From NCBI RefSeq assembly GCF_900114375.1, contig NZ_FOSV01000001.1, positions 124,001 to 188,000 of the forward strand: a stretch of 64,000 nucleotides of DNA. Reading direction: 5' to 3'. The notes under the pieces were generated by a model, which saw only the letters and a program-made list of their open reading frames with translations, searched no databases and had not been told where the DNA came from. This DNA comes from Methylorubrum salsuginis. Its GTDB lineage: Bacteria; Pseudomonadota; Alphaproteobacteria; Rhizobiales; Beijerinckiaceae. Positions 29,182 to 38,368 of the stretch are shown here, one piece after another; the first letter of the stretch is position 1, and each line of letters starts with the position of its first letter. A program made the translations under genes and the position numbers.

Positions 29182-30408
29182 ATGGGCAAGCCCGAGACGA
29201 TGGAGCCGCGCCCGCCGGAACTGCTCTCGCCCTGGCGCACCGACCGCCGCGTCGCCCTCCAAGAAGAGGCGCGCACGTTCGCCCGCGACGTCATCCTGCC
29301 GCTCGCCGACGAACTCGATCCGCAAAAAGGCGAGATGCCCCGCTCGCTCATCGACGCGATGGCGCAGAAGGGCTGGTTCGGCATCACCATCCCCGCCGAG
29401 TACGGCGGCATGGGGCTGGGCGTCTTCGAGTACTGCCTGATCTCGGAGGAACTGGCCCGCGCGTGGCTCTCCACCGGCTCGATCCTCGCCCGCGGCCAGG
29501 GGCTCGGCACCCAGACGATCGACGACGACCGCCGCAAGGCGCTGCTCGGCCAATCGGCGCGCGGCGAATGGATCGGCTCGATCGCGCTGTCCGAGCCCAA
29601 AGCCGGCTCGGATCTCGCCGGGGTGCAGACCCGGGCCGTGCGCGAGGGCGACCACTGGTACCTCACCGGCACCAAGCGCTGGGCGGGCTTCGCGCAAGGC
29701 GCCGACTTCATCGAGGTGCTCGCCCGCGTGCGCGACCCGGAGCCCGGCGAATCGCGCTCGGCCGGGCTCGAACCCTTCCTCGTCGTCAAGGAGCCCGGCA
29801 CCTTCCCCGAGGGAATGCAGGGCACGGTGATCGACAAGATCGGCTACCACGGCTTCCTCACCTTCGAGCTGACGCTCGACCGGGTGCGGGTGCCCGAGCG
29901 CGACCGCCTCACCGGCCTCTACGGCGACGAGGGGGCGGATGCGGATGCGGGCGGCTTCGCCTCGGTCCAGCGCGGCTTGAACATCGCCCGCGTCCACACC
30001 GCGGCCCGCGCCGTCGGCGTGGCCCGCGCGGCGGTCGAGGATTGCACCGCCTACCTGCAGGAGCGCGAGCAGTTCGGCCGGCCGATCGGCCAGTTCCAGG
30101 CCCTGCGCTTCGCGCTGGCCGACATGGCGGCGGAAGTGGCCCAGGCCCGCGCCTACTGGCAACAGGTCGCCCATCTGCTCGACGAGGGCCTGCCCGCCGA
30201 GAGCGAGTCGGCGGCGGTGAAGCTTCTGGCCACCGAGATGGCCGTGAAGGTGACCAATCAGGCGATGCAGCTTCACGGCGGCAACGGCTACACAACCGAG
30301 CGCCGCATCGAGCGCTACTGGCGCGACGCCCGGCTGACCACGATCTTCGAGGGCACCAGCGAGATCCAGCGCCGCATCATCAGCGACCGGATGCTGCCGC
30401 GGGGATAG
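29182..30408 (+). CDS. Acyl-CoA dehydrogenase
   Basis: A 408-residue flavoenzyme that desaturates acyl-CoA thioesters. The helical N-terminal domain (residues 20-140), FAD-binding middle (LSEPKAGSDLAGVQTRAV, TGTKRWAGFAQGADF) and C-terminal helical domain (HGGNGYTTERRIERYWRDAR) are complete. The catalytic Glu is in TIFEGTSEIQRRI. Chain-length preference is unknown. ATG 29182 follows GAGGAAGG (29171-29178); GTG 29167 is less likely. The gene is divergent from the ABC-F gene, with a 131-bp shared control region. Confidence 0.93.
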   Translation: MGKPETMEPRPPELLSPWRTDRRVALQEEARTFARDVILPLADELDPQKGEMPRSLIDAMAQKGWFGITIPAEYGGMGLGVFEYCLISEELARAWLSTGSILARGQGLGTQTIDDDRRKALLGQSARGEWIGSIALSEPKAGSDLAGVQTRAVREGDHWYLTGTKRWAGFAQGADFIEVLARVRDPEPGESRSAGLEPFLVVKEPGTFPEGMQGTVIDKIGYHGFLTFELTLDRVRVPERDRLTGLYGDEGADADAGGFASVQRGLNIARVHTAARAVGVARAAVEDCTAYLQEREQFGRPIGQFQALRFALADMAAEVAQARAYWQQVAHLLDEGLPAESESAAVKLLATEMAVKVTNQAMQLHGGNGYTTERRIERYWRDARLTTIFEGTSEIQRRIISDRMLPRG

Positions 30409-30471
30409 GCGGTGGGCGGCGGGTTCGCCGCCTATCGAGCCGGGTCGGCACAGCCTATATTCTCGCGTGAA

Positions 30472-32448
30472 ATGTCCGCCGCCTCCGCCCTTCCGCCGCC
30501 GCGTGCCGGCGTCCGCCGGCTCGATCCGATCCTGGTCGATCGCATCGCCGCGGGCGAGGTGGTCGAGCGGCCGGCCTCGGCCGTCAAGGAACTGCTCGAG
30601 AACGCCGTCGATGCGGGCGCGCGTTCGGTCGAGGTGACGATCGAGGCGGGTGGACGGCGCCTGATCCGCGTCGTCGATGACGGCATCGGCATGGGGGCGG
30701 ACGACCTCGCGCTCGCGGTCGAGCGCCACGCCACCTCCAAGCTCCCCGACGGCGACTTGACCCGGATCGGCTCGCTGGGCTTCCGCGGCGAGGCCCTGCC
30801 CTCGATCGGGGCGGTCTCGCGGCTGTCCCTCACCTCGCGCACCGCGGACGGGGAGGGCGTGAGCCTTCTGGTCGAAGCGGGGGCCAAGGGCCCGGTCCGG
30901 CCGGCGCCGGCCTTGAAGGGCACCCGCATCGAGGTGACGGACCTGTTTGCCGCGACCCCGGCCCGGCTCAAGTTCCTCAAATCCGACCGGGCCGAGACGG
31001 CGGCCATCGCCGAGGTGCTGCGGCGCCTGGCCGTCGCCCAGCCCCGGGTGCGCTTCACCTTGCGCACCGAGAGCGGCAGCCCGACCGTGTTCCCGGCCGA
31101 GAACGAGGGGGGCGAGGCCGCCCTGTTGCGCCGGCTCGGCAGCGTACTCGGGCCGGATTTCCCGGCCAATGCCGTGCCGCTGTCGATGGCCCGCGAGGGC
31201 TTCTCGCTCGAAGGCCATGTCGGCCTGCCGACCTTCCACCGGGGCGTGGGCACGCATATCCACTTCGTCGTCAACGGACGCCCCGTGCGCGACCGGCTGC
31301 TGCTGGGTGCCGTGCGCGGGGCCTATGCCGACACGATGAGTTCCGACCGCCATCCGGTGCTGGCGCTCTACCTCGCCTGCGAGCCCGGCCTCGTCGACGT
31401 CAACGTGCATCCGGCCAAGACGGAACTGCGCTTCCGCGAGCCGGGGCTGGTGCGGGCGCTGGTCGTCAGCGCGATCCACGAGGCCCTGCGCCGGGCCGGC
31501 GCCCGCTCGTCCACGACGGGAGCGCAAGCCGCCCTCGACGCCCTGCGGTCGGGGGCGCAGGGGATCGGCGCGCCGGCGGGGGAGGGGCGCTTTACGGTGC
31601 ATACCGGTGCCGCCGCCCCGAGCCTGATGCCGCGCCCGGCCCGCACCCTGTTCTCCGGACCCTCGCTCGCCGCCCCCTCGGGCTGGCGCGCGCCCGCGTC
31701 CGCGATGCCCGCGGCGACCGACCGCTCCGGCTTCGCCGAGACGCCGCAGGCGGCGTTCACCCACGATCACGCCCCGTCCGATCTCGCGCCCCCCTCCGCC
31801 GATCTGCGGCCGGAAGCCGAGACGGAAGCGGCCGAGGCCCATCCGCTGGGCGCGGCGCGGGCCCAGATCCACGGCACCTACATCGTGGCCCAGACCCGCG
31901 ACGGCATCGTGCTGGTCGATCAGCACGCCGCCCACGAGCGCCTCGTCTACGAGCGCCTGAAGGCCGAGCGGGCCGGCGGCGGCGTGCTCGCCCAAGGCCT
32001 GCTCATCCCCGACGTGGTCGAGATGCCCCCCGAGGCCGCCGACCGCCTCGTCGAGGCCGCCCCCGAACTGGAGCGGCTCGGCCTGTCGCTGGAGGCCTTC
32101 GGCCCCGGCGCCGTACTGGTGCGGGCCGTCCCCGCGGCGCTCGCCGGCGGCTCGGTGAAGACCCTCGTCCTCGACGTGCTCGACGCGCTGGAGGCCAGCG
32201 GCGTCGAGGAGGGCGGCCCGGCCGGCGCGGGCGATCCCGATCCGTTGAGCCGGCGCCTCGACGCGCTGCTCTCCCGCATGAGCTGCCACGGCTCGATTCG
32301 CGCCGGGCGGCGCCTCAAGCCCGAGGAAATGAACGCGCTCCTGCGCCAGATGGAGGCGACCCCGCTCTCCGGCTCGTGCAACCACGGCCGCCCGACCTTC
32401 GTGAGTTTGGGATTGGCCGATATCGAGCGGTTGTTCGGGCGGCGGTAG
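30472..32448 (+). CDS. mutL: DNA mismatch repair protein MutL
   Basis: A 658-residue mismatch-repair ATPase linking MutS to strand incision. The GHKL ATPase motifs are ELLENAVDAGA, DDGIGM, SLGFRGEALPSI and VTDLFAATPARLKFL. The C-terminal domain keeps the metal-binding endonuclease motif DQHAAHERLVYE (DQHAxxExxxxE) as well as MSCHGSIRAG and CNHGRPTF, so it should be a nicking-type MutL as in bacteria without MutH. Residues 330-470 are a Pro/Ala-rich linker. ATG 30472 starts MSAASALPPP, and IAAGEVVERPASAVKEL follows at the usual place. Confidence 0.95.
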   Translation: MSAASALPPPRAGVRRLDPILVDRIAAGEVVERPASAVKELLENAVDAGARSVEVTIEAGGRRLIRVVDDGIGMGADDLALAVERHATSKLPDGDLTRIGSLGFRGEALPSIGAVSRLSLTSRTADGEGVSLLVEAGAKGPVRPAPALKGTRIEVTDLFAATPARLKFLKSDRAETAAIAEVLRRLAVAQPRVRFTLRTESGSPTVFPAENEGGEAALLRRLGSVLGPDFPANAVPLSMAREGFSLEGHVGLPTFHRGVGTHIHFVVNGRPVRDRLLLGAVRGAYADTMSSDRHPVLALYLACEPGLVDVNVHPAKTELRFREPGLVRALVVSAIHEALRRAGARSSTTGAQAALDALRSGAQGIGAPAGEGRFTVHTGAAAPSLMPRPARTLFSGPSLAAPSGWRAPASAMPAATDRSGFAETPQAAFTHDHAPSDLAPPSADLRPEAETEAAEAHPLGAARAQIHGTYIVAQTRDGIVLVDQHAAHERLVYERLKAERAGGGVLAQGLLIPDVVEMPPEAADRLVEAAPELERLGLSLEAFGPGAVLVRAVPAALAGGSVKTLVLDVLDALEASGVEEGGPAGAGDPDPLSRRLDALLSRMSCHGSIRAGRRLKPEEMNALLRQMEATPLSGSCNHGRPTFVSLGLADIERLFGRR

Positions 32449-32455
32449 GGCGGTG

Positions 32456-33281
32456 ATGTCTGCGCCCGACGAGATCGCTCCGTTCCCGCCGACGGATGGC
32501 AACGCCGATGCCCTGCTGCGGGAATGCACCGCCGACGCGCAGGCCTTCAACACGGTCTTCGGCCTGCCCGACATCGTGGAACGGCTCGACACGCAGTTCG
32601 CCTTCACGATGTCGGCGTTCGCGCGATCCCGACATGTTCCGGCGGATGCTGGAATACTGGGTGTTCGTCCGCAACAAGGTCGATGCCGCCGCCCGCATCC
32701 GCTCCGACGTCATTCTCGTCGGCAAGGCCCCCCGGGCCTGGGTGATCGAGGATTGGGTCGGAGACCGGAAGGTCCGCATTCCCGTCACGGAGTTCCGGAC
32801 CGTCGACGTGACTTCTCTGTTCGAACGGGGCAACGCCTCCGATATGCTGATCGGCATCCTCGGGAAGGGCGGCGTCCGCGCGGACAACTTGATTCGGATC
32901 GTCGCCACCGTCGTGGGACAGAGCCCCGACCGGCGGGATCGACTCCTCTCGATGCTCGGGCGGATGATCGAGCTGCGGGGGGACCCCGTTTCGCTGCCAC
33001 CAGGAGTTCACGAGATGATCGAGGCCCTGAACATCGATTACGAGCGCAATCCGGTCTTCCGTCGTCCCTTCGAGATGGGGGAGCGGGCCGAACGGCGTCG
33101 AAGCGCCCTCACCCTGCTCAACATCGCCCGTCCATCCGCGAAGGCCGAGAATGAGCGCATCACCGCCGCCTTGCCGGACGCGACGATCGATGCGCTCGTC
33201 GCGGCCGCCTCGGACTATCTCGCGGGTCCCTCGGAGGAGGCGCGGCAGCGTCTCGACGAACTGCTCGCGGCGCGCGGCTGA
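32456..33281 (+). pseudogene. Unknown gene with a frameshift, just after mutL
   Basis: The frame from ATG 32456 encodes MSAPDEIAPFPPTDGNADAL through LDTQFAFTMSAFA and then loses sense near 32622. The natural protein continues in another frame as RDPDMFRRMLEYWVFVRNKV and runs to 33281 (ARQRLDELLAARG). The junction is a CG-dinucleotide run (TTCGCGCGATCC at 32618-32629); loss of one CG pair from a longer run would restore one protein of about 275 residues. No family is recognised: it is soluble, with helical segments and no catalytic motif. It could be a real mutation or a sequencing error. Confidence 0.65.
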
Positions 33282-33297
33282 GGCCGGGCCAACGAAC

Positions 33298-33450
33298 TCA
33301 AGCGGCGCCGTCCTTACCACCCGCCTCGTCCTCCTTGGGGGCCGGCTCCGGCGGCAACCGCGGCGGCGGCACCCGGCCGGGGCTCGGCGGGGTCGGCAGG
33401 CCCGCATCCGGGTCGGCGGGCGGGAGCGGCGGGGGATCTCTGTCGGGCAT
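33298..33450 (-). CDS. Short proline-rich protein
   Basis: A 50-residue frame beginning MPDRDPPPLPPADPDAGL, with repeated proline clusters and an acidic/basic end (PKEDEAGGKDGAA). Low complexity; no family is recognised and no clear ribosome-binding site is seen. It is kept as a possible small gene because it fills the gap between convergent-looking neighbours and has a plausible start. Confidence 0.35.
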   Translation of the reverse strand: MPDRDPPPLPPADPDAGLPTPPSPGRVPPPRLPPEPAPKEDEAGGKDGAA

Positions 33451-33538
33451 GGCGCGGCTTCCGGGCGGTGCGTGCGTGTCCCTCAACGCCGCCGGGCCCG
33501 CATCGGTGGCAGGCCGAGGCATCACGGGGGCGAGGCGG

Positions 33539-33871
33539 ATGAGTCAGGACATGTCCAACCTGTTCGCCGACCTGCCGCCGGAGGGCGCCGCCGAGGAGGC
33601 CTTCGCCACGCTGCTGACCGCGCCCGGCGCGCGGATCGAGCGGATCGTCTCCCGCGGGCAGGCGAGCCCGCCGGGCTTCTGGTACGATCAGGACGAGGAC
33701 GAGTGGGTCGCGGTGCTCGCGGGCGCCGCCACGTTGCGCTTCGAAGACACGCCCGCGCCCCTGAACCTGACGGCCGGCGACCACGTTTGGATCGCCGCGC
33801 ATCGCCGCCACCGGGTCGAGGCGACCGCCGATCCGACGATCTGGCTCGCGGTTCACCTCGCGAGAGGCTAA
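33539..33871 (+). CDS. Cupin-domain protein
   Basis: A 110-residue single-domain cupin. Motif 1 is degenerate around FWYDQDEDEWVAVLAGAATL, and motif 2 is LTAGDHVWIAAHRRHRVE. The small jelly-roll fold is clear; metal ligands are only partly conserved, so an enzymatic role is uncertain. ATG 33539 follows a GAGG-type site. It ends 10 bp before the glycosyltransferase gene. Confidence 0.8.
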   Translation: MSQDMSNLFADLPPEGAAEEAFATLLTAPGARIERIVSRGQASPPGFWYDQDEDEWVAVLAGAATLRFEDTPAPLNLTAGDHVWIAAHRRHRVEATADPTIWLAVHLARG

Positions 33872-33881
33872 CCCGGCCGGC

Positions 33882-36110
33882 ATGATCGCCTGTCATATCG
33901 AACCGAAGGGACAGCTGGAGCCGGAGGGCGAGGGCCTGTGGCGCTCGACCGGGGCCGATCCGCAGTTCCGCCTCACCCGCCCCGGGGGCGGGCGGCTGTT
34001 TCGGTTCCGCCTCACCGGCGGCTGGGTGCGGCTGCGGCTCGATCTCGAACCGGTCGGCACGACCAAGCTCGTCCCGCTGCTCTACGTCGACGACGGGTCG
34101 GGGTTTCGCGAGGATGCGGCCCTGCGCCTCGAATGGCGGGAAGACGGCGGCGTTGACGACCTGATCCGCCTGCCGCGCCGGGTGCGGGGCCTGCGCCTCG
34201 ATCCGCTGGCCGCCAGCGGCCGGTTCCGGCTGTCGCGCGCCAGCCTCGAACCCCTGAGCGGGCCCCGCGCCGCGTTCGAGATCGCCCGGCGGCTCCTCAG
34301 GCCGTTGCCCGACCATGAGCGCCGCCCCGCCGCCCTGATCCCGAATCTCGCCCGGCTCGCCCTGTCGCGCCCGCCCGCCGCCCTGTGGCGGGCCTTCTGG
34401 GACAGCGCCCGGCCGCGCCGGGCTGCCGCCTCCTACGCCGCCTGGATCGAGCGGGTCGAGCGGCCGGCCCTGCCGAGCCCGGAGGCGATGCGGGAGGCCA
34501 TCGAAGGCTTCGCGATCCGCCCGCGCATCTCCATCGTCATGCCGGTCTATAATACGCCCGCGCCCTATCTCGCGGCGGCGCTGGCCAGCATCCGGGCGCA
34601 GAGCTACCCCGACTGGGAGCTGTGCCTGTGCGACGATGCGTCCACCGCCCCCCACATCGCCCCGATGCTGGCGCGCCTCGCCGCCGAGGAGCCGCGGGTG
34701 CGCCTGCATACGCGCGAAAAAAACGGCGGCATCGTCGCGGCGAGCAACGATGCGCTGGCGCTCGCCACGGGCGACTGGCTCACCCTGATCGACCACGACG
34801 ACACGATTCCCCCCCACGCCCTCTTCGCCCTGGTGGCAGCCCTGAACGACGCCCCGGAGACCGATTTCGTCTATTCCGACGAGGACAAGATCACGGTCGA
34901 CGGCGAGCGCTACGAGCCGTTCTTCAAGCCCGACTGGTCGCCCGAGACGCTGGAGGCCTGCATGTACACGGCCCATCTGGCGCTCTACCGGATGGACATC
35001 GTGGCGCGCATCGGCGGCTTCCGGGCCGAATGCGAGGGCGCGCAGGATTACGACTTCGTGCTGCGCTACACCGAGCACGCGCGCCACGTGCGCCACGTGC
35101 CTCAAGTGCTCTACCACTGGCGGGCGATCCCCGGCTCGACCGCGCAGGCCATGGACAACAAGGGCTACGTGGTGGCCGCCGCGGTCCGCGCGCTCGAAGA
35201 CCGGGCGCGGCGCACCGGCGGGCTCGATGTCGTCCGCCCCACGGCGTTCGCCGGCAGCTTCCATCTGCGCCGCGTGCTCAAGGAACGCCCGCTGGTCTCG
35301 ATCGTGATCCCCACGGCGGGGCGCGACAGCGTGGTGCGGGGTAAAACGGTCGATCTGCTCGCCGCCTGCCTCGCCAGTATCCGGGACACCAGCACCTACG
35401 AATCCATCGAGATCGTCGCGGTCGACAACGGCGACCTGCGACCCGGCACGAAAGCCGCGCTCGCGCGCCACGGCGCCCGCGCGGTGACGTGGGACCGGCC
35501 GGAGTTCAACGTCGCGGCCAAGATGAATCTCGGGGCCCGCCATGCCACCGGCACCGTGCTGGTCTTCCTCAACGACGACGTCGAGGTCATCACCCCGGAC
35601 TGGATCGAGGCGATGCTGGCGCTTCTCCTCATCCCCGGCGTCGGCGCGGTCGGGGCCAAACTCCTGTTCGAGACCGGCGAGTTGCAGCATGTCGGCGTCA
35701 GCGTGATCGACGCGACGCCCGACCATCCCCGCCGCACCTACCCGCGGGAAGACCCCGGCCACTTCTTCTCGACGGCCGGCAACCGCAACTACCTCGCGGT
35801 GACCGGCGCCTGCGTGATGGTGCGCCGCGCGGATTTCGAGGCGGTCGGCGGCTTCGACGAGAGATTTGCCGTCAACTACAACGACGTGGACCTGTGCCTG
35901 CGCCTCTACGAGCGGGGCCTGCGCAGCGTCTATTGCGCGGAGGCCCAGCTCTACCATTACGAGAGCCGCAACCGCGCCCGCACCGTCGATCCGGCCGAGC
36001 ACGCCGCTTTTCGGGCGCGCTGGGCGAAAAAACTGCCGCGCGATCCCTATTACGGCGAATGGTTCGAGGCGCTGCCGCCGACCTTCGAACTCGACCCGGC
36101 GCGGTTCTGA
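33882..36110 (+). CDS. Glycosyltransferase with two tandem GT2 domains
   Basis: A 742-residue protein. After an N-terminal region of about 210 residues come two GT-A family 2 domains. Domain 1 has ISIVMPVYNTPAPYLAAALA, the DxD-like YSDEDKITVDG and GAQDYDFVLRYTEHA. Domain 2 has VSIVIPTAGRDSVV, VLVFLNDDVEVITPDWIEA and GGFDERFAVNYNDVDLCLRL. Such tandem enzymes build surface polysaccharides or O-antigen from nucleotide sugars, often rhamnose. No other polysaccharide genes flank it here, so it is an orphan. There is no transmembrane anchor. Confidence 0.9.
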   Translation: MIACHIEPKGQLEPEGEGLWRSTGADPQFRLTRPGGGRLFRFRLTGGWVRLRLDLEPVGTTKLVPLLYVDDGSGFREDAALRLEWREDGGVDDLIRLPRRVRGLRLDPLAASGRFRLSRASLEPLSGPRAAFEIARRLLRPLPDHERRPAALIPNLARLALSRPPAALWRAFWDSARPRRAAASYAAWIERVERPALPSPEAMREAIEGFAIRPRISIVMPVYNTPAPYLAAALASIRAQSYPDWELCLCDDASTAPHIAPMLARLAAEEPRVRLHTREKNGGIVAASNDALALATGDWLTLIDHDDTIPPHALFALVAALNDAPETDFVYSDEDKITVDGERYEPFFKPDWSPETLEACMYTAHLALYRMDIVARIGGFRAECEGAQDYDFVLRYTEHARHVRHVPQVLYHWRAIPGSTAQAMDNKGYVVAAAVRALEDRARRTGGLDVVRPTAFAGSFHLRRVLKERPLVSIVIPTAGRDSVVRGKTVDLLAACLASIRDTSTYESIEIVAVDNGDLRPGTKAALARHGARAVTWDRPEFNVAAKMNLGARHATGTVLVFLNDDVEVITPDWIEAMLALLLIPGVGAVGAKLLFETGELQHVGVSVIDATPDHPRRTYPREDPGHFFSTAGNRNYLAVTGACVMVRRADFEAVGGFDERFAVNYNDVDLCLRLYERGLRSVYCAEAQLYHYESRNRARTVDPAEHAAFRARWAKKLPRDPYYGEWFEALPPTFELDPARF

Positions 36111-36150
36111 AAGACCGCCGCGCCGTCGCGCGGGCCATCGCCGATGGGGA

Positions 36151-37044
36151 TCAGCCGGCCGATTCCGCGGTCAGGTGATCGACGAGCTGGCGCGCATGGG
36201 CCGGCAGCCCCGAAAAGCTGCGGGCGGCCAGCACGAGGTGACGGCAGGCCCAGGGGTCGCTGAGCGGCACGATGCGGATCGCCGCCGTCTCGCGGGCGCG
36301 GAGCGCCGCCGCCTCGGGCACGATGGCGATGCCGACCCCGCGGGCGACCATGCGGCAGACCGCGTCGAGCCCGTTGAGCCGCACCCGCAGCTTGAACGGA
36401 CGGCCCGCCCGCGCCGCGTGGCCGGCCAGATAGGTCTGGAGCGAGCGGCTGTGGCTCAGGCCCACGAAGGGCTCGTCCAGCACCTCGCGCAGGGGCATCG
36501 CCTCCCGCGCCGCCAGGGGATGCGCTTGCGCCACCACGAGGACGAGCCGGTCGGGGCGCAGCCTGCGCGTCTCCAGGTCGGCGAGTTCGGTGGTGTCGGC
36601 CACGACCCCGAGATCGGCGAGCCCCCCGGCCACGGCATCGACGGTCTCGCGGCTGGTGCGCTCCTCCAGATCGATGTCGACGCTGGGATGCGCCGCGAGG
36701 AAGTCCGAGAGCGCCTCCGGCAGGAAGGCGGCGATCGCCGCCGTCACCGAGAGCAGACGGACATGGCCGCGCAGGCCGCGGGCATATTGGCCAAGTTCGC
36801 CGCGCATCTGCTCGAGCTGGGCCAGCACCGTGCGGGCATGGTGCGCCACCGCCTGCCCCGCCGGGGTCGGACGAACCCCGCGGGGCAAACGCTCCAACAG
36901 CGGCACGCCGCCGTCGAGCTCCATCCCGCGGATGCGCTCGCTCGCCGAGGCCAAGGCGAGGCCGGCCCGCTCGGCACCGTGGGTGATGCTCTCGGCCTCG
37001 ACCACGTGCAGGAACAGGCGGAGATCGGTGAGATCGAAGCGCAT
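36151..37044 (-). CDS. LysR-family transcriptional regulator
   Basis: A 297-residue LysR regulator. The N-terminal helix-turn-helix (LRLFLHVVEAESITHGAERA, then ALASASERIRGME) is followed by the substrate-binding domain (residues 90-290, starting GHVRLLSVTAAIAAFLPEAL). The effector is unknown. It is divergent from the small membrane protein at 37159 and the TSUP transporter at 37585, the likely targets. Confidence 0.9.
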   Translation of the reverse strand: MRFDLTDLRLFLHVVEAESITHGAERAGLALASASERIRGMELDGGVPLLERLPRGVRPTPAGQAVAHHARTVLAQLEQMRGELGQYARGLRGHVRLLSVTAAIAAFLPEALSDFLAAHPSVDIDLEERTSRETVDAVAGGLADLGVVADTTELADLETRRLRPDRLVLVVAQAHPLAAREAMPLREVLDEPFVGLSHSRSLQTYLAGHAARAGRPFKLRVRLNGLDAVCRMVARGVGIAIVPEAAALRARETAAIRIVPLSDPWACRHLVLAARSFSGLPAHARQLVDHLTAESAG

Positions 37045-37158
37045 CGGGCCAGGATCCGCCGCCCGGCGCGCGACCGCAAGAGCCTTCGGCTGAGCCGAAG
37101 GCTGAATGGGGCGAGTTCCGCATTGTCCCCCGTGCCCGTCCCGCCGAAGCTTTCGCCC

Positions 37159-37374
37159 ATGGCACGGCAGGCACCCACCCTCGTCTCCGGACAGACGCTT
37201 CTGGAGAGCACCGCGATCGTTCTCGCGGCGCTCCTCGCCCTCGCGGCCTTCGCGACCCGGTCGGACGCGGGGCGCAGCTGCTCCATCCCGGCCCATCGCA
37301 TCGAGCCGCCCGCCGCCGCGGCCGGCGCCGAGCCGGCGATCGATTTCCGGGACGCGATGCTGCTCGGCGACTGA
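37159..37374 (+). CDS. Small membrane protein, unknown
   Basis: A 71-residue frame starting MARQAPTLVSGQTLLESTAI, with one hydrophobic stretch (AIVLALLALAAFAT-like region, residues 19-34) and a polar tail with one cysteine. No family is recognised and the ribosome-binding site is weak. The sensible composition and the position opposite the LysR gene make it plausible. Confidence 0.42.
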   Translation: MARQAPTLVSGQTLLESTAIVLAALLALAAFATRSDAGRSCSIPAHRIEPPAAAAGAEPAIDFRDAMLLGD

Positions 37375-37432
37375 TTTTTGTGACGTCGATGCCTGCGCCG
37401 ACGACGCTTGGCTCCGGCCTCCTCGCGCCCTG

Positions 37433-37480
37433 GAGCATCGTCCCGAAAGGTGGTTTCCGGCTTTCGGCAAAAGACGATGC
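37433..37480 (+). repeat. Palindromic repeat copy
   Basis: GAGCATCG ... CGATGC hairpin with CCGAAAGGTGGTTTCCGG and CTTTCGG inside, closely matching copy 1 (2121-2168). A degenerate second arm (GAGAGCCTCAG) follows. It lies 58 bp after a plus-strand gene and about 100 bp before the TSUP transporter. Confidence 0.85.
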
Positions 37481-37584
37481 GGTTCATGGACCGAGAGCCT
37501 CAGTATCGCCTCACCCTGACGGCGCGGGATTTTTCCGGGCCGTCATCGCGCCGGCCCCATCAAGACGACCCACCGGACCCTCGC

Positions 37585-38337
37585 ATGACCTTCCCCCTCG
37601 ATCCGTCGGCGCTGGCCATCGCGGCCTTCGCCTTCCTGCTGGCCGGCTTCGTCAAAGGCGTGGTCGGGCTCGGGCTGCCGCCGGTCGCGGTGGGGCTGCT
37701 CAGCCTCGTCATGACCCCGGCCGAGGCCGCGGCGATCCTGGTGGTGCCCGCCTTCGTCACCAATGTCTGGCAGCTCGTGGCGGGGCCGCGCTTCGGCGCG
37801 CTGGCCCGGCGGCTGTGGCCGCTTCTGGTAGCGAGCACGCTGACGACGCTGGCCGCCGGCGCCCTGCTGCACGGGCGCTACGGCCGGGAGGCCACCATCG
37901 CCCTCGGCTTCGCCCTGATGATCTACGCGGCCTACGGGCTCGCCGCCCTGCGGCTGGCCGTGGCGCCCGCCACCGAGCGCTGGCTCGCCCCCCTCGTCGG
38001 TGCCGCGACCGGCGTGGTGACGGCGGCGACCGGCGTCTCCTCCTTCCCGGCCGCGCCCTATCTCGGCGGGCTCGGGCTGACCAAGGACGACCTGATCCAG
38101 GCGCTCGGCCTGTCGTTCACCGTCTCGACCATCGCGCTGGCCGTCGCGCTCACCGGAACCGGCGTGCTGGGGCCGAAGATCGCGGGCGTCTCGCTCCTGG
38201 CGCTGCTGCCGGCGCTCGGCGGCATGTTCCTCGGCGGCTGGGTCCGCGGCCGGGTCAGCGAGCCCGTGTTCCGCAAGTGCTTCTTCGTCGGCCTGCTCGG
38301 ACTCGGGGCGCATCTCGCCGCGCGGGCGGTGTTGTGA
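37585..38337 (+). CDS. TSUP (TauE/SafE) family transporter
   Basis: A 250-residue inner-membrane protein with about eight membrane segments in two internal repeats, typical of TauE/SafE sulfite, sulfoacetate or other anion exporters. The family FxKGVVGLG-type segment is GFVKGVVGLGLPPVAVGL, with a second repeat at TGVVTAATGVSSFPAAPYL. The substrate is unknown. ATG 37585 is the first start giving the natural N-terminus. LysR genes flank it on both sides. Confidence 0.88.
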   Translation: MTFPLDPSALAIAAFAFLLAGFVKGVVGLGLPPVAVGLLSLVMTPAEAAAILVVPAFVTNVWQLVAGPRFGALARRLWPLLVASTLTTLAAGALLHGRYGREATIALGFALMIYAAYGLAALRLAVAPATERWLAPLVGAATGVVTAATGVSSFPAAPYLGGLGLTKDDLIQALGLSFTVSTIALAVALTGTGVLGPKIAGVSLLALLPALGGMFLGGWVRGRVSEPVFRKCFFVGLLGLGAHLAARAVL

Positions 38338-38368
38338 GGGGCGGGCGGGCTCGGCTCCCCTCGCGCGG

